The notes under the pieces were generated by a model. The model was not told the DNA's origin and searched no databases. It saw only the letters and a program-made list of their open reading frames with translations. This document shows, piece by piece, positions 7,715 to 20,032 of a DNA stretch of 41,642 bases (its first letter is position 1; the number at the start of each line of letters is the position of its first letter). The stretch is from Azoarcus sp. (GTDB lineage: Bacteria > Pseudomonadota > Gammaproteobacteria > Burkholderiales > Rhodocyclaceae): positions 1-41,642 of the forward strand of contig JAISCE010000005.1 in NCBI GenBank assembly GCA_031265765.1, in the 5' to 3' direction. The position numbers and the translations under genes are program-made.

Positions 7715-8194
7715 ATGCCGAGTGTAAGCGCGCGCCGATCTTTACACTGGTTTGCGCGTAGTTTGGCACACGCCGGGGTCACATTGCACCCGGAGAGAAT
7801 CATCGCCATCGCCTCGACAGTGAAACTTAAGGACGGCACGATCGCGGTGACTTCCGCTGCCCGCGCCCGGACGGTGTTGCGGCACGAGCACGGGCATGCG
7901 CTCGATCTCTTGCTGGCGGCCAGCGGATCACCCGCGTTCGTGGCCGCACATGCCAAAGAATCCCTGGACTTGGCCGCTTGGACGGGGAGGAATCTTCCGC
8001 CCGGCGTGGAGGACGATATACTTTATTTCCTGCAAAAAGGCGCGAGTGGCCGGCAGGAAACCTTCGCGGAACTGTTTGCGGAACGCTTCGGCGGCGGCAC
8101 GGCGACGTTGATCAACGTGGCGGAGGCCATGCCGCAGACCCGGGAAACCGTCCGCGCTATCATGGACGATCTGAGCCAAAAGGGCGGGCGATGA
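7715..8194 (+). CDS. Small HExxH metallopeptidase-like protein (lethal-factor/ATLF-like)
   Basis: The 159-residue protein has a zinc-binding HEHGH at residues 57-61, followed about 55 residues later by ETFAELFAE (115-123), where the glutamate is a likely third zinc ligand. HExxH plus a distal ExFAE and a C-terminal P-x-T segment is the layout of anthrax-lethal-factor-like (M34/ATLF) domains, often C-terminal domains of polymorphic toxins. There is no signal peptide and no clear ribosome site. The ATG lies four bases after a MITE, so the N-terminus may be lost. The stop overlaps the next gene in ATGA. Peptidase activity is inferred from motifs; a structural or regulatory peptidase is possible. 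Confidence 0.55.
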   Translation: MPSVSARRSLHWFARSLAHAGVTLHPERIIAIASTVKLKDGTIAVTSAARARTVLRHEHGHALDLLLAASGSPAFVAAHAKESLDLAAWTGRNLPPGVEDDILYFLQKGASGRQETFAELFAERFGGGTATLINVAEAMPQTRETVRAIMDDLSQKGGR

Positions 8195-8448
8195 GGATAT
8201 TTTTTTGTGTTCTCCCGAACGGGAACATCCAACTGACCGGCATGCTGGACACGCCGGAATATCACGGCAAAATACGCTCCCAAAGCCCCAAGGGAGAGGC
8301 TGTTTGCGGTCTGTCGTACGAAGAGGCGATTCAATACGCCTGGATCGAAACCGACGACGCGGGGCAGTTCGTGAGCGGCGAAAAACTGCCGCCGCCTCCC
8401 CCTCCCGGCACCCCGGTCGTTTACCCGCCTTTCCTGCGCAAACGCTAA
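8191..8448 (+). CDS. Small partner protein of the metallopeptidase, unknown function
   Basis: This 85-residue protein (MRIFFCVLPNGNIQL... to a proline-rich tail with six consecutive prolines, ending FLRKR) is not recognised. Its ATG overlaps the preceding stop in ATGA, so the two are co-translated. It has no signal peptide or membrane segment. If the preceding gene is a toxin domain, position and size would suit an immunity protein, but that is conjecture. A strong terminator follows 12 bases after the stop. Confidence 0.55.
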   Translation: MRIFFCVLPNGNIQLTGMLDTPEYHGKIRSQSPKGEAVCGLSYEEAIQYAWIETDDAGQFVSGEKLPPPPPPGTPVVYPPFLRKR

Positions 8449-8460
8449 AACCCACACAAT

Positions 8461-8481
8461 CGCGCCCTGGCGCGTTTTTTT
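8461..8481 (+). terminator. Intrinsic terminator of the two-gene unit
   Basis: Perfect stem CGCGCC/GGCGCG with loop CT is followed by seven T residues (8475-8481). It ends the 7715-8448 transcript before convergent dinB. Confidence 0.8.
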
Positions 8482-8514
8482 GCGCCGGGTATAAAACGGT
8501 ATAGGCGGGCCGCG

Positions 8515-9597
8515 TTACCCGAACAAGTCGCCTTGTTCGTCTTCGGCGCGCTCGTCCGCATCGGTTTCCACGAATCGCACCCCGACGCCCAGTAGCCGCA
8601 CGGCTCGCTCCCGGCGCGTCCACGCCTCGTCGAGCAAGGCCGTCCATACCGCTTCGCCGGGCGCGGCGCTGGTGCATTCGGCGGTAGTTTGCGAGAAATC
8701 GCCGAATTTGATCTTCACGACCGCCTTGTGTATCGGCCTTGGCGCGGGCAATCTGGCGAAACGACGGCGGAATTCCGCGATCAGGGCGGGCAGTTCGGTA
8801 CGGCAGGCGGAGAGATCGGGCAAGTCGTGGGCATAAGTCGTTTCCACCGACAAGGATTTGCGGATGCGATCCGGGCGCACGGGGCGTTCGTCGATGCCCC
8901 GGCAGAGTCGATGAAGCGCCGTGCCGAAACGCCCGAACTCGGCGATGAGGCGGGCAATATCCCAGGCGCGCAGATCGCCGCAGGTTTGCGCGCCGCGTTT
9001 TTTCAGCCGCGTTGCCGTGACTTTGCCGACGCCGAAAATCTTGCCGACCGGCAACGCGGCGACGAAGGCGTCGACATCCTGCGGGCGGACGACGAACTGG
9101 CCGTCGGGTTTGTTCCAGTCGCTGGCGACCTTGGCGAGAAACTTGTTGGGCGCGATGCCCGCCGATGCGGTAATGCGGACTTCGGCGCGGATGCGGGCGC
9201 GGATTTCTTCGGCCATCAGGGTTGCCGAGCCTTGGCAACATTCGAGACCGCTCACGTCGAGATAGGCTTCGTCGAGCGAGAGCGGTTCCACCTGTGACGT
9301 GTAGTCGCGGTAGATGGCGAGGATTTGCTGCGAAGTTTCACGGTAGCGGCGGAAATCCGGCGGCAGCAGGATGAGATGCGGACACAGCTGCAAGGCCCGC
9401 GCCGTCGACATTGCCGAATGCACGCCGAAAGCGCGCGCTTCATAGTTGCAGGTGGCGATCACGCCGCGCATTTCGGCGCGTCCGCCGACGGCCAGCGGCT
9501 TGCCCCGCAGCGCGGGGTCGTCGCGCATCTCGACCGCGGCATAGAAACAGTCGCAATCGCAGTGGATGATTTTTCTTACGATCCCAGGCTTGTCCAC
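8515..9597 (-). CDS. dinB: DNA polymerase IV (Y-family translesion polymerase)
   Basis: The 360-residue protein carries KIIHCDCDCFYAAVE with metal-binding Asp14 and a Tyr at the steric-gate position (19), and SLDEAYLDVSG with catalytic Asp109 and Glu110. Helix-hairpin-helix residues (KIFGVGKVTATRLKKRG) and the little-finger domain follow. It performs error-prone bypass synthesis at stalled forks. The C-terminus (EDEQGDLFG) resembles a clamp-binding tail (QxxLF). The start is GTG at 9597; no upstream ATG is in frame near the conserved N-terminus. No LexA box was recognised. Confidence 0.93.
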   Translation of the reverse strand: MDKPGIVRKIIHCDCDCFYAAVEMRDDPALRGKPLAVGGRAEMRGVIATCNYEARAFGVHSAMSTARALQLCPHLILLPPDFRRYRETSQQILAIYRDYTSQVEPLSLDEAYLDVSGLECCQGSATLMAEEIRARIRAEVRITASAGIAPNKFLAKVASDWNKPDGQFVVRPQDVDAFVAALPVGKIFGVGKVTATRLKKRGAQTCGDLRAWDIARLIAEFGRFGTALHRLCRGIDERPVRPDRIRKSLSVETTYAHDLPDLSACRTELPALIAEFRRRFARLPAPRPIHKAVVKIKFGDFSQTTAECTSAAPGEAVWTALLDEAWTRRERAVRLLGVGVRFVETDADERAEDEQGDLFG

Positions 9598-9649
9598 AAT
9601 CCGCGATGCTCATGAAACGATGGCGCGATCCTGCAACGATCCGGCCCGG

Positions 9650-10510
9650 CTACGCTTTGCGTTTTCCCGGAGACGGGTTGGTATTGGATACCCTGCGCGG
9701 CGCAATGGAATGTGTCGCTTTCATGGGCTGTTCTCGTTCATCCGGCATGGAGCTGCCTCCGATCTTTTTCGATTGCCCGAGACGATATATTGCAAAATCG
9801 TATTTCATGGGATCGTCCGCATCGAATCCGCGAAGTGTTTCGGTCAGTTCCAGAACGGCTTTGAAGTCGTATGTTTTCCTGCGTAAAAGGCCGAGTTCTT
9901 TCGAGATGTTGAATGTATGCGTATCGAGCGGTATCAGCAAGGAGGACTTTTTCACTCTTTTCCACAGTCCCATGTCCAGCGCATCGTCCCTCACCATCCA
10001 GCGCAGGAACAGATTCCACCTTTTGTAGGCCGAGGAGGGATTCCGCGACGGGATTTTCCCGAGCAGGAATTCGTAGCCGCGAGACCGGTAGGGATTTATA
10101 TCGTAAAACGCGCGGATGAGTTCTCCCAGCCCATCCAGGACGCTCTCCCTGGTTCGGTAGGCTTTCAAAAAGACATCTTCCATGCGATGCTGTTTTTTGA
10201 ATGCGGCAAAAGTCTTGAAAATCTCCGTCACATCCCGGTTTGTCTGAAGACGGTAATATCGCCCTTTCAGTTTCTCCTCGATGCTTTCTGCATCGCCGTC
10301 CAGTGCCGAAAAATCGAGCGAAAGCAGGAATTTTTCAATGGCTTTCGCGTTGCCATAGGCAAACAGCGCGCAGACCAGCGCGATGACATCGTCGCGGTAT
10401 GGCTTGGCGATCCTCAAGGGATCGGCGGCGGCCATGAGTCCGGTATGATTGTTCTTTTGCGCAACCTCCGCCTCCAGCATGTTCCTGGTATGTAAAGACG
10501 GATTGTTCAT
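9650..10510 (-). CDS. TIGR02757/DUF2400 family protein (HhH-GPD-like)
   Basis: The 286-residue protein shows the signatures of this family: [42 protein letters not shown]...[25 protein letters not shown] and [14 protein letters not shown]. Family members resemble helix-hairpin-helix base-excision glycosylases, but activity is not established. It is common in Bacteroidetes and Epsilonproteobacteria, so its presence in a GC-rich betaproteobacterium suggests transfer. The coding sequence looks less GC-rich than its neighbours. About 40 residues after the conserved core are low-complexity and basic. It lies 52 bases upstream of dinB on the same strand, so they may be co-transcribed. Confidence 0.8.
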   Translation of the reverse strand: MNNPSLHTRNMLEAEVAQKNNHTGLMAAADPLRIAKPYRDDVIALVCALFAYGNAKAIEKFLLSLDFSALDGDAESIEEKLKGRYYRLQTNRDVTEIFKTFAAFKKQHRMEDVFLKAYRTRESVLDGLGELIRAFYDINPYRSRGYEFLLGKIPSRNPSSAYKRWNLFLRWMVRDDALDMGLWKRVKKSSLLIPLDTHTFNISKELGLLRRKTYDFKAVLELTETLRGFDADDPMKYDFAIYRLGQSKKIGGSSMPDEREQPMKATHSIAPRRVSNTNPSPGKRKA

Positions 10511-10639
10511 CGCGGGCTGCCGCTCCCGATGTCCGTTCGGGATGGAAAGCCGTCGAGCTTGACGATCATGTGTTTCCGGCGGAATCGGGCGGATTTTAAA
10601 AGCGGCTGCGCGTTCGGTTTGTCGCCGGGATCGCGTATC

Positions 10640-11116
10640 CTAGCGCCCGCCGTGCGGCGCGTTGCGCGGACGTTGGGGCGGCTCCCTGTAGAAACGTCCC
10701 TTGCGCGCTTCGTTGCGTTTTCGTTCTTCCACGGCCTTGGCGAGCGCGGCGCGGCGGGCGGCGGCGGCAAAGGCCGCGGCGGATTTCGCCGTGGCCGGGT
10801 TTGGGCGCGCGGGCGCTTTTTTCTCCGGGGGTTTTTCTTCGCGCTGGGGCCGCCAGACGATGAGGATGTTGCCGATGTGCTGTATGGGCGCGGCGTCGAG
10901 CGCCTCGCACAATTCAGCGAGCAGCGCCTCGCGCTGTGCGCGTTCCGCGCCCTGGATGCGTACCTTGATGAGTTCGTGCGCCTGGAGCGAGCGTTCCAGT
11001 TCGGCGAGGACGCCGGCGGCGAGGCCGTTGCCCGCAATGGCGACGACGGGGTGCAAGGCATGGGCGCGAGCGCGCAGGGCGCGGCGCTCGGCGGGGGTCA
11101 GTTCGATCATGGGCAT
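10640..11116 (-). CDS. yhbY: YhbY-family RNA-binding protein (CRM domain)
   Basis: Residues 1-95 match the CRS1/YhbY domain: [36 protein letters not shown] and the HELIKVRI strand, then [13 protein letters not shown]. YhbY associates with pre-50S ribosomes. At 158 residues it is longer than E. coli YhbY (97) because of a basic Ala/Lys/Arg tail, a common betaproteobacterial feature. It is divergent from rlmE, 45 bases away, an arrangement seen widely in proteobacteria. Translation may start at ATG 11116 or 11110. Confidence 0.92.
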   Translation of the reverse strand: MPMIELTPAERRALRARAHALHPVVAIAGNGLAAGVLAELERSLQAHELIKVRIQGAERAQREALLAELCEALDAAPIQHIGNILIVWRPQREEKPPEKKAPARPNPATAKSAAAFAAAARRAALAKAVEERKRNEARKGRFYREPPQRPRNAPHGGR

Positions 11117-11161
11117 TTACATTCGTATAGTCTCTGCAAGGGGCTGGATTCTAACTCCGAT

Positions 11162-11782
11162 ATGAAACGCAGCAAGACCAGTAAGGCATGGATGCGCGAG
11201 CATCTCGCCGATCCTTTCGTCCAGCGCGCCAATGCCGAAGGCTATCGCGCCCGCGCCGCTTACAAGCTCATGGAAATCGACGACCGCGATCGCCTGTTGC
11301 GCCCCGGCGCGGTGGTGGTGGATCTCGGGGCCGCGCCGGGTTCATGGTGCCAGGTTGCGGCGAAACGTTGCGGGAGCGGGGGGCGCGTGTTCGCGCTCGA
11401 CCTGTTGCCGCTCGAACCCATTGCCGGGGTGGATTGCCTGCAAGGCGATTTTTCCGATGCCGGGACGCTCGCCGAGTTCGAGCGCCGCCTGGACGGAAGC
11501 TGGATCGATGTCGTGCTCTCGGACATGGCGCCCAATCTGTCGGGCGTGGCGACCGCGGACCAGGCGCGTTCGATCATGCTCTGCGAACTGGCGCTCGATT
11601 TTGCCGTCCGCCGCCTTCGGACTAGCGGACGCTTTCTGGTCAAAGTGTTCCAGGGCGAAGGATTCATGGCGTTTCGCCGGGAGATGGCGCGGTATTTCCT
11701 GTCCGTCCAGGTGCGAAAGCCGAAAGCGTCGCGCGACCGCAGCGCCGAGGTCTATCTGTTGGGAAGCCAGCCGCGCGCCTGA
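11162..11782 (+). CDS. rlmE: 23S rRNA 2'-O-methyltransferase (U2552)
   Basis: This 206-residue RrmJ/FtsJ enzyme methylates the ribose of U2552 in 23S rRNA on the 50S subunit. The SAM motif DLGAAPGSW lies at residues 54-62, and the K-D-K-E tetrad is K35, D121 (DMAPN), K161 (KVFQGE) and E196 (RSAEVYLL), each three residues before its E. coli position. The start [11 protein letters not shown] at 11162 begins the conserved N-terminus; upstream reading frame is not used. It precedes ftsH as in many proteobacteria. Confidence 0.96.
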   Translation: MKRSKTSKAWMREHLADPFVQRANAEGYRARAAYKLMEIDDRDRLLRPGAVVVDLGAAPGSWCQVAAKRCGSGGRVFALDLLPLEPIAGVDCLQGDFSDAGTLAEFERRLDGSWIDVVLSDMAPNLSGVATADQARSIMLCELALDFAVRRLRTSGRFLVKVFQGEGFMAFRREMARYFLSVQVRKPKASRDRSAEVYLLGSQPRA

Positions 11783-11843
11783 TGTTCGTGGCAAATAGCG
11801 CGCGGCGCAATGCGCCAATATAACGACAATAGCGAATATTGAT

Positions 11844-11872
11844 TTGCCGGGCGGGAGGATCGCCTCTAGAAT
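11844..11872 (+). promoter_or_regulatory. Candidate sigma-70 promoter of ftsH
   Basis: TTGCCG (11844-11849), a 17-base spacer and TAGAAT (11867-11872) lie 49 bases before the TTG start of ftsH. A GGCGCAATGCGCC palindrome lies upstream at about 11807-11819. A heat-shock-type promoter was not convincing. Confidence 0.5.
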
Positions 11873-11920
11873 CGACCCTTCCGGTTTGTGTGCCCGTTAC
11901 GGGCTTTCGGGGTTGACACG

Positions 11921-13822
<1,902 letters not shown>

Positions 13823-13851
13823 GCCGGGAGCGGTTTTGCCGCAGTCCTGCG

Positions 13852-13891
13852 AAAGCCGGATCGTGTCCAGCGATCCGGCTTTTTCGTTTTT
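13852..13891 (+). terminator. Intrinsic terminator of ftsH
   Basis: A perfect 12-bp stem (AAAGCCGGATCG / CGATCCGGCTTT) with a 7-base loop is followed by TTCGTTTTT. It lies between convergent ftsH and the GGDEF-EAL gene. Confidence 0.88.
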
Positions 13892-13895
13892 GGCG

Positions 13896-16166
13896 TTACT
13901 CCCAATGCGTAAAGGAGAGATTCTCGTCGAGCCAGCGTTCCAGCGCCGTCGGCGGCAAGGGCGGTGAGAACAGGAATCCCTGGACGACCTGGTAGCCTTG
14001 GGCCTTAAGCAGATTGCGTTGCGTCGGGTGTTCGACGCCTTCGGCGATGACCGTCAGTTCCATGCTGTCGCCGATGTGCATGACGGCATTGGTCAGCGCG
14101 CGAGTGGCGCGGTCGCGGTTGAGGTCGCGCACGAAGGATTGATCGAGTTTGAGTTCATGCACAGGCAGGTGGCGCAGGTAGCCGAGACTGGAATAGCCGG
14201 TGCCGAAGTCGTCGATCGACAGGCGCACGCCGAGAGCGTGGATCTCGTGGAGCGTCCTCATCGTGTCCGGATTGGAATCCATCAGCACGCCTTCGGTGAT
14301 TTCGATCAGGAGATCGCTGGGCTGCAAGCCGTGGGAACGGAGAATGGCTTCGAGGTATTGGGGCAGTTTCAGGTTCAGATTGTGAAAATCGGTGGGTGAC
14401 AGATTGACCGACACCGAAGGAATGGCGAGGTCGTGCTGACGCCATTGCGCGAGTTGGCGGCACGCTTCGTTCAGCACCCATTGGCTCAGGGGACTGATCA
14501 AATTGCTTTCTTCGGCCAGCGGGATGAAGCGGCCAGGGGCAATTTCCCCCAGTTGGGAACTGTTCCAGCGCACGAGGGCCTCGATGCCGTGCAGTTGGTG
14601 GGTTTCGATGTTGATCTGCGGCTGGTAATAAATTTCCAGTTCGTTGCCGGAGAGCGCGTCGCGCAAGGCGGTTTCGAGCGTGAGGCGTTCCTTGGCAATC
14701 TGGTTCAGTTGCCCGCTGAAGAAGCTGAAACAGCCGCGGCCTTTTTGCTTGGCCTGGTACATTGCCGTGTCCGCTTCGTGGATCAGGGCATCCATGTCGC
14801 GGCCATTGTCGGGAAACAGGCTGATGCCGATACTGGCCGCCGGCATCAGGGTGACCTCGCCGATTCGGCATGGCGCCGAAAGCGCGACGAGCAGTCGCCC
14901 GGCGAGTTCGCTGGCGTGCACGCTGTCGCACTGGGTGAGGACGACGATGAACTCATCGCCCGAGTAGCGCCCGAGGATGTCGACCTCGCGCGTCGCCTCG
15001 CGCAGCCGGGATGCGACGGTGCGCAGCAAAGTATCGCCGGCGGGGTGCCCGAGGGAGTCGTTGACCTTCTTGAAACGGTCTATGTCGATGAACAATACCG
15101 CGAGCCGTTCGTTGTTGCGGGCGGCATGCGCGATGGCCTGGCTGGCCTGGATATGCAGCAGGCTGCGGTTGGGCAGGCCGGTGAGATCGTCGAAAAAAGC
15201 CAGATGATGAATGCGGGAGAACGATGCCGCCCGTTCCATCGCCAGCACGCACAGGGAGACGGCGATTTCGGCCAGCCGCGCGTGCAGGTTGTTTGGCCGG
15301 CGGCATACGCGGTAATAAAAAGTCAGGATGCCGATTGTGCGGCCATCGCGCGTCTTGATCGGCGCCGACCAGCATGCCTTGTAGCCCAGCGCCAGCGTTT
15401 CCCGCCTGCCGACGCTCCAGCCCGGATCGTGTTCGATGTCCCTGACCAGCACGGGTTCGCCGCGAAAGGCCGCGATTGCCTGGGACGATGCCTTGGGACC
15501 GATTTCGATGCCGTCGATCAGGGCCGCGGTGTGCTGTGGAAAATCCGGCGCGACCAGGGAACGCAAGCGGCCCTCGCCGTCGATTTGCGTGACGGTGGCG
15601 GAGATTTCGGGCGCGATGCGCTGGATTTCCTGGCAAAGCAAAGTCATGATTTCCAGTAGCGAGTCCGTCTGCGCCATGGCGCGGAGAACCTGATAGCGGA
15701 AGGCTTTGTGTACTTTGGATAGCGTGATGTTCTTGGCGATGATCAGGCGCATGGGTTTGCCCATGGCCTGGATGCGGGAAACGGAGATTTCGGCCCAGAC
15801 CCGCGTGTTGTTGGGACGCTCGATGGGCAATTCCACGTTATGACCGACGAGGTGGTCGATTTCGGACTGGCCGGGCGTATGTCCGTCTTTCATGGGCGGC
15901 ATCAGTTGCGAAATGCTGGCGCCCACGACCTCGTCTTTACTGCGTCCCCACAATTGTCCGGCGGCGGGGTTGAACAAAACGACCCTGTCTTTTCCATCGA
16001 CCAGCACGATGGCGCTGGATGCTTGTTCGACGATTTCAGGGTAAAGATCTTCGCCTGGTATGTCTACAGCATTAAACGGACATGCTGCGGGAGACAGTAT
16101 CACATTTGAATAACTGTCGTTATAAAACCGCTTCTGGAGCGTGGCTGCCAGTTTTTGTTTTTCCAT
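13896..16166 (-). CDS. PAS-GAF-GGDEF-EAL c-di-GMP turnover protein
   Basis: The 756-residue protein reads PAS (about 30-145; AIVLVDGKDRVVLFNPAAGQLWGR), GAF-like domain (about 160-310), GGDEF domain (about 325-480) and EAL domain (about 500-745). The synthase signature is SGDEF at 402-406 with an I-site RxxD (REVD) just upstream. The phosphodiesterase set looks intact: EALVRW (529-531), ITEGVLM, DDFGTGYSSLGYL, KLDQSFVRD and AEGVEH. It probably hydrolyses c-di-GMP, perhaps with residual synthesis, in response to a small-molecule or redox signal. ATG at 16166 was preferred over GTG at 16283, which adds 39 atypical residues; neither has a clear ribosome site. Confidence 0.9.
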   Translation of the reverse strand: MEKQKLAATLQKRFYNDSYSNVILSPAACPFNAVDIPGEDLYPEIVEQASSAIVLVDGKDRVVLFNPAAGQLWGRSKDEVVGASISQLMPPMKDGHTPGQSEIDHLVGHNVELPIERPNNTRVWAEISVSRIQAMGKPMRLIIAKNITLSKVHKAFRYQVLRAMAQTDSLLEIMTLLCQEIQRIAPEISATVTQIDGEGRLRSLVAPDFPQHTAALIDGIEIGPKASSQAIAAFRGEPVLVRDIEHDPGWSVGRRETLALGYKACWSAPIKTRDGRTIGILTFYYRVCRRPNNLHARLAEIAVSLCVLAMERAASFSRIHHLAFFDDLTGLPNRSLLHIQASQAIAHAARNNERLAVLFIDIDRFKKVNDSLGHPAGDTLLRTVASRLREATREVDILGRYSGDEFIVVLTQCDSVHASELAGRLLVALSAPCRIGEVTLMPAASIGISLFPDNGRDMDALIHEADTAMYQAKQKGRGCFSFFSGQLNQIAKERLTLETALRDALSGNELEIYYQPQINIETHQLHGIEALVRWNSSQLGEIAPGRFIPLAEESNLISPLSQWVLNEACRQLAQWRQHDLAIPSVSVNLSPTDFHNLNLKLPQYLEAILRSHGLQPSDLLIEITEGVLMDSNPDTMRTLHEIHALGVRLSIDDFGTGYSSLGYLRHLPVHELKLDQSFVRDLNRDRATRALTNAVMHIGDSMELTVIAEGVEHPTQRNLLKAQGYQVVQGFLFSPPLPPTALERWLDENLSFTHWE

Positions 16167-16326
16167 TTTGTTTGTTTGGTGATAGCGGCGCGTTCTTGGG
16201 AAAGAGTCGGGGATGGCGCGCGGCAGGTATGGCTGCCGCAAGCTAATGGCTGAATGTACTCTATACCTGAATCGATGGGACACGGTGAGAGAGATTCCGC
16301 ATGGACGGTCGATCGGCCTGGGTTAT

Positions 16327-17007
16327 TCAACAATACGCCGTCGGGTCGGCGATGCCGGCGGTCGCGAAGCCGGCGCGGCGCAGACGGCAGGCGTCGCAGC
16401 GACCGCAGGCGCGTCCCTGTTCGTCGGCTTGGTAGCATGAAACGGTCAGCCCGTAATCGACTCCCAGACCGGCGCCGAGGCGAATGATTTCGGCTTTGGA
16501 AAGCTCGATCAGCGGGGCATGGATGGTGAGCGGACGGCCTTCGACGCCCGCCTTGGTGGCGAGCCTGGCCATGATCTGGAATGCGGCGATGAACGCCGGG
16601 CGGCAGTCGGGATAGCCGGAGTAGTCGACGGCGTTGACGCCGATGAAGATATCGCCTGCGCCGAGCGTTTCGGCCCAGGCCAGCGCCATCGACAACATTA
16701 CAGTGTTGCGGGCCGGGACATAGGTCACCGGGATGTCGCCGCTTTCGCGGTCTTCGGGAACCGCGATACGGGAATCGGTGAGCGCCGAGCCGCCGAACTG
16801 GCCGAGTTCGACATGGGCCAGGCGGTGCTCGCGCGCGCCGAGCGCAACGGCGACGCGGCGGGCGGCGTTGAGTTCGGCGGCGTGCCGCTGTCCGTAAGCG
16901 ACCGATAGGGCATGGGCATCGAAACCCCGGTCGCGCGCAATGGCAAGGCAGGTCGCGGAATCGAGTCCGCCCGAGAGCAGGACGACAGCAGGCTGCGGGA
17001 AAGGCAT
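16327..17007 (-). CDS. queC: 7-cyano-7-deazaguanine synthase QueC
   Basis: This 226-residue ATP-dependent enzyme turns 7-carboxy-7-deazaguanine into preQ0 in queuosine biosynthesis. The PP-loop SGGLDS is at 12-17, [17 protein letters not shown] and [13 protein letters not shown] are family signatures, and zinc ligands are Cys191, Cys201, Cys204 and Cys207. Other queuosine genes (queD, queE, queF) are not in the window. It stands alone between the ATP operon terminator and the GGDEF-EAL gene and could share a transcript with the latter. Confidence 0.96.
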   Translation of the reverse strand: MPFPQPAVVLLSGGLDSATCLAIARDRGFDAHALSVAYGQRHAAELNAARRVAVALGAREHRLAHVELGQFGGSALTDSRIAVPEDRESGDIPVTYVPARNTVMLSMALAWAETLGAGDIFIGVNAVDYSGYPDCRPAFIAAFQIMARLATKAGVEGRPLTIHAPLIELSKAEIIRLGAGLGVDYGLTVSCYQADEQGRACGRCDACRLRRAGFATAGIADPTAYC

Positions 17008-17017
17008 GACGGAAAAT

Positions 17018-17050
17018 GTTTCAATCCACGTCCGGCAGGGCCGGGTGGCA
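17018..17050. repeat. Single CRISPR-repeat-like sequence
   Basis: GTTTCAATCCACG is the typical end of type I CRISPR repeats. It is followed by a CCGGC/GCCGG dyad in the expected position and the total length (about 33 bases) fits. There is only one copy, no spacer ladder and no cas gene in the window, so this is at most a relic. Confidence 0.3.
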
Positions 17051-17177
17051 AGATGCGGAAGGGGTTGCGCCTCCTCCGCATGGGGTTATCCCCCCCCCGA
17101 AGGGGGAGGTTTGCAGCCGGAGTCAGTTCGGTTTTCGATGAAAGAACGTCGGTTACCAATAATAGGCCGTCTGGTCA

Positions 17178-17207
17178 TGAAAAACCCCGCCTGCGCGGGG
17201 TTTTTCA
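17178..17207. terminator. Bidirectional terminator after the ATP synthase operon
   Basis: AAAAACCCCGC ctgc GCGGGG TTTTT is a GC-rich stem flanked by A and T runs and can stop transcription from either side. It lies just past the atpC stop on the minus strand and before queC. Confidence 0.9.
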
Positions 17208-17233
17208 GCTTGGCTTGCGCGCGCGAGGACTTT

Positions 17234-17659
17234 TCAATGCGCGTGCTTGCGCAATCTCTCGATGGCGTGTATCTGCGCGACGGCTTCGGCCAGTTCAGCT
17301 TGCGCCTTGGCATAGTCGATCTGGGCGTTCTGGTGCGTCAGCGCCTCTTCGGCCTTGCGCTTGGCTTCCAGCGCCTTGGCCTCGTCGAGATCCTTGCCGC
17401 GGATGGCGGTGTCGGCGAGTACCGTCACCAGACCGGGCTGGACTTCAAGGATGCCGCCCGCGACGAATACCAGTTCTTCATCCTCCCGGCTCGGAACCTT
17501 CACCCGTACCGCCCCCGGTTTGATTCGGGTCATCAACGGCATGTGGCCGGGCAGGATGCCGAGTTCGCCCGCTTCGCCCGGCAGGGCGACGAACTCCGCC
17601 AGCCCGGAAAAAATCTGTTCTTCCGCACTGACGATGTCTACGTGAACCGTCATGGCCAT
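17234..17659 (-). CDS. atpC: ATP synthase F1 epsilon subunit
   Basis: This 141-residue subunit links the F1 rotor to the c-ring and inhibits ATP hydrolysis. [17 protein letters not shown] and [19 protein letters not shown] form the beta-sandwich, and an Ala/Glu-rich helical hairpin ends the protein. The start is ATG at 17659 (MAMTVHVD), with AAGGA 7 bases upstream; a TTG at 17674 is less likely. It is last gene of the operon. Confidence 0.96.
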   Translation of the reverse strand: MAMTVHVDIVSAEEQIFSGLAEFVALPGEAGELGILPGHMPLMTRIKPGAVRVKVPSREDEELVFVAGGILEVQPGLVTVLADTAIRGKDLDEAKALEAKRKAEEALTHQNAQIDYAKAQAELAEAVAQIHAIERLRKHAH

Positions 17660-17716
17660 GTCTGTATCCTTCAAAAGCCGCGCGGCGAACCGGGCCGCCG
17701 CGCGGGATAGGGCGAA

Positions 17717-19129
<1,413 letters not shown>

Positions 19130-19141
19130 TCAATAGATCCG

Positions 19142-20011
19142 TTAGACCGCGGCGGCGCCGCCGACGATTTCGTTCAATTCCTTGGTGATCGCGGCCTGGC
19201 GGGTCTTGTTGTAGACCAGTTGCAGTTCGTCGATGACACTCTTGGCGTTGTCGGAAGCCGCCTTCATCGCCACCATTCGCGCACTTTGCTCGGAAGCCAT
19301 GTTTTCGGCCACCGCCTGATAGACCAGCGCCTCGACGTAGCGCACCAGCATGTCGTCGATGACCACTTGCGGATCGGGTTCGTAGAGGTAGTCCCAGGCG
19401 TTTTCGGGCGTCCCCAGTTTGTCCCCGGCCAGCGGCAGGAGTTGTTCCAGCATCGGTTCCTGCTTCATGGTGTTGACGAAGCGGGTGTAGGCGATGTGGA
19501 CGGCGTCGATTTCGCCTTTCTGGAAGGCATCGAGCAGAATCTTCACCGGCCCGATCAGCTTTTCGAGCGCCGGACGGTCGCCGAGATGCACGACGTGCGA
19601 GGCGGCTCCGACGCCGATGCGCTGCATGAAGCTCAGTCCCTTGTTACCGATGCAGCAGGCGCGGATTTCGGTCACGCCCGCGCTTTCCCAGGATTTGAGC
19701 GCGTTCACGGCGACACGCTGTACGTTGGTGTTCAGGCCGCCGCACAGCCCCTTGTCGGTCGTCACCAGGATAAGCCCCACCCGTTCGACCCGCTCCTTGT
19801 GGATCAGGAAAGGATGTTTGTAATCGGTAACGTTGGCCTGGGACAAATGCGCGGCGAGCCGGCGGATTTTCTCGGCATAGGGACGGGCGGCGCGCATCCT
19901 GTCCTGCGCCTTGCGCATCTTGGACGCAGCCACCATCTCCATGGCCTTGGTGATCTTGCGCGTGTTTTGCACGCTCTTGATCTTGGTACGGATTTCCTTC
20001 CCGCTAGCCAT
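19142..20011 (-). CDS. atpG: ATP synthase F1 gamma subunit
   Basis: This 289-residue subunit forms the central rotor shaft. N-terminal [32 protein letters not shown] and C-terminal [26 protein letters not shown] are family signatures and form the coiled coil in the alpha3-beta3 cavity. GGGAGACGGAAG lies before the ATG. Confidence 0.97.
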   Translation of the reverse strand: MASGKEIRTKIKSVQNTRKITKAMEMVAASKMRKAQDRMRAARPYAEKIRRLAAHLSQANVTDYKHPFLIHKERVERVGLILVTTDKGLCGGLNTNVQRVAVNALKSWESAGVTEIRACCIGNKGLSFMQRIGVGAASHVVHLGDRPALEKLIGPVKILLDAFQKGEIDAVHIAYTRFVNTMKQEPMLEQLLPLAGDKLGTPENAWDYLYEPDPQVVIDDMLVRYVEALVYQAVAENMASEQSARMVAMKAASDNAKSVIDELQLVYNKTRQAAITKELNEIVGGAAAV

Positions 20012-20032
20012 CTTCCGTCTCCCTTGACGCCA

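Noticed and set aside
8482-8514. Possible terminator of dinB on the minus strand
   Set aside because: The stem-loop there is followed by T residues only on the plus strand, so it serves the opposite gene pair.
11888-11920. Earlier GTG start for ftsH
   Set aside because: The added residues do not match the conserved FtsH N-terminus, which begins at the TTG at 11921.
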